Positions 5,132 to 5,412 of a DNA stretch of 5,412 bases are shown here, in pieces. The notes beneath the pieces are model-generated. The model saw only the letters and a list, made by a program, of their open reading frames with translations, did not search any database and was not told the DNA's origin. The stretch is from an uncultured Oscillospiraceae bacterium (lineage in GTDB: Bacteria; Bacillota_A; Clostridia; Oscillospirales; Oscillospiraceae), in assembly GCA_934667865.1 (NCBI GenBank), contig CAKUMR010000091.1, positions 1 through 5,412 on the forward strand, read 5' to 3'. The translations under genes were made by a program, and so were the position numbers. Position 1 is the first letter of the stretch, and every line of letters starts with the position of its first letter.

Positions 5132-5412
5132 TTATTCTCCTCTCTCCAAACCTTTGATGGTACCGATGACGGATGATTGACACAGACGATGATAGGGAAG
5201 GACGCGCAGCAGGGTGATAAGGACAAGTGCGGCGAGGCAGAGGCACAGGTGCAGGCTCCATGGGTACTGCCACAGAAGCCCCTGTGTCAGCGTGGTGACG
5301 AGTGCGGCGGGCGAAAGCGTATGGAAGCCGGTTTCAAAGAAGGCGCAGCACAGAAGAACGAGGGCAGCGGCGGCGTTGGCAAGCAGCACGGCCCATAAGC
5401 CCTCCCGCAGAG
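5132..5412 (-). CDS. FtsX-type ABC transporter permease, C-terminal part (gene cut by window edge)
   Basis: The frame is open from the right edge to the TAA at 5134-5132, so this is the last 93 codons of a larger gene. A GTG at 5389 is only an internal Val codon; the frame continues upstream of it with LREGLWA. Two hydrophobic segments are visible: LWAVLLANAAAALVLLCCAF at the edge, and LCLCLAALVLITLLRVL about 15 residues before the tail. They are separated by an extracytoplasmic loop of about 30 residues. The polar tail YHRLCQSSVIGTIKGLERGE matches the usual end of FtsX-domain permeases, where the last helix is followed by a short cytoplasmic stretch with an I-x-x-I-K/R pattern. With the adjacent MacB/LolD-like ATPase it would form an ABC transporter. 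Permease-before-ATPase order is less usual for Bce-type systems. Total length and N-terminal domains cannot be judged from here. Confidence 0.75.
   Translation of the reverse strand, partial: LREGLWAVLLANAAAALVLLCCAFFETGFHTLSPAALVTTLTQGLLWQYPWSLHLCLCLAALVLITLLRVLPYHRLCQSSVIGTIKGLERGE

Noticed and set aside
4343..5176. Long + strand open frame (277 codons) antisense to the ABC ATPase gene
   Set aside because: It overlaps the MGMT-family gene end and runs opposite a protein with every ABC ATPase motif. It is a by-product of high GC at codon position three.
1..5412. Anti-phage defence island, prophage or transposon
   Set aside because: No integrase, transposase, nuclease-helicase set, toxin-antitoxin pair or target-site duplication is visible. 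The genes are repair, surface and transport functions with similar base composition.

Overview
The window reads as chromosomal DNA from a GC-rich, low-copy-of-everything Gram-positive bacterium. A gut-type Clostridia member (Oscillospirales-like) is my best guess. The support is clear AGGAG/GGAG ribosome sites, sigma-A type promoters, a secreted protein with a Big_3-like Ig fold and CxxC/GH-x-W repeats held by a C-terminal membrane anchor, and a UvrA paralogue of the short class common in Bacillota. No rRNA, tRNA, CRISPR array, transposase or phage gene is visible.

Layout. Positions 1-256 are non-coding leader packed with four clear inverted repeats. A short, class II-type UvrA paralogue lies on the + strand (263-2740). 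It ends in a bidirectional hairpin terminator (about 2746-2780) shared with the convergent gene. That gene, on the - strand (3885-2779), encodes a signal-peptide-bearing, Ig-like, membrane-anchored surface protein with a near-consensus promoter. An AT-rich divergent intergenic region (3886-4116) also carries the promoter of a 98-residue MGMT/ATL-family DNA repair protein on the + strand (4117-4413). A GC-rich hairpin (4412-4444) separates it from a convergent two-gene transporter operon on the - strand. That operon is read from the right edge: the last part of an FtsX-type permease (5412-5132, partial), then its MacB/LolD-type ATPase (5128-4451), three bases apart.

How the genes may relate. 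Two of the five genes are DNA-damage related: the UvrA paralogue, which has lost the UvrB-binding domain, and the mini alkyltransferase, which keeps its catalytic cysteine. They are not in one operon, because the surface-protein gene lies between them on the other strand, so a functional link is only a suggestion. The ABC exporter is an independent unit. I do not see a convincing new multi-gene system. The points most worth a second look are the hairpin-rich uvrA leader, the palindromes of the divergent promoter region, and the combination of ATL-like size with an intact PCHR motif in the MGMT protein.
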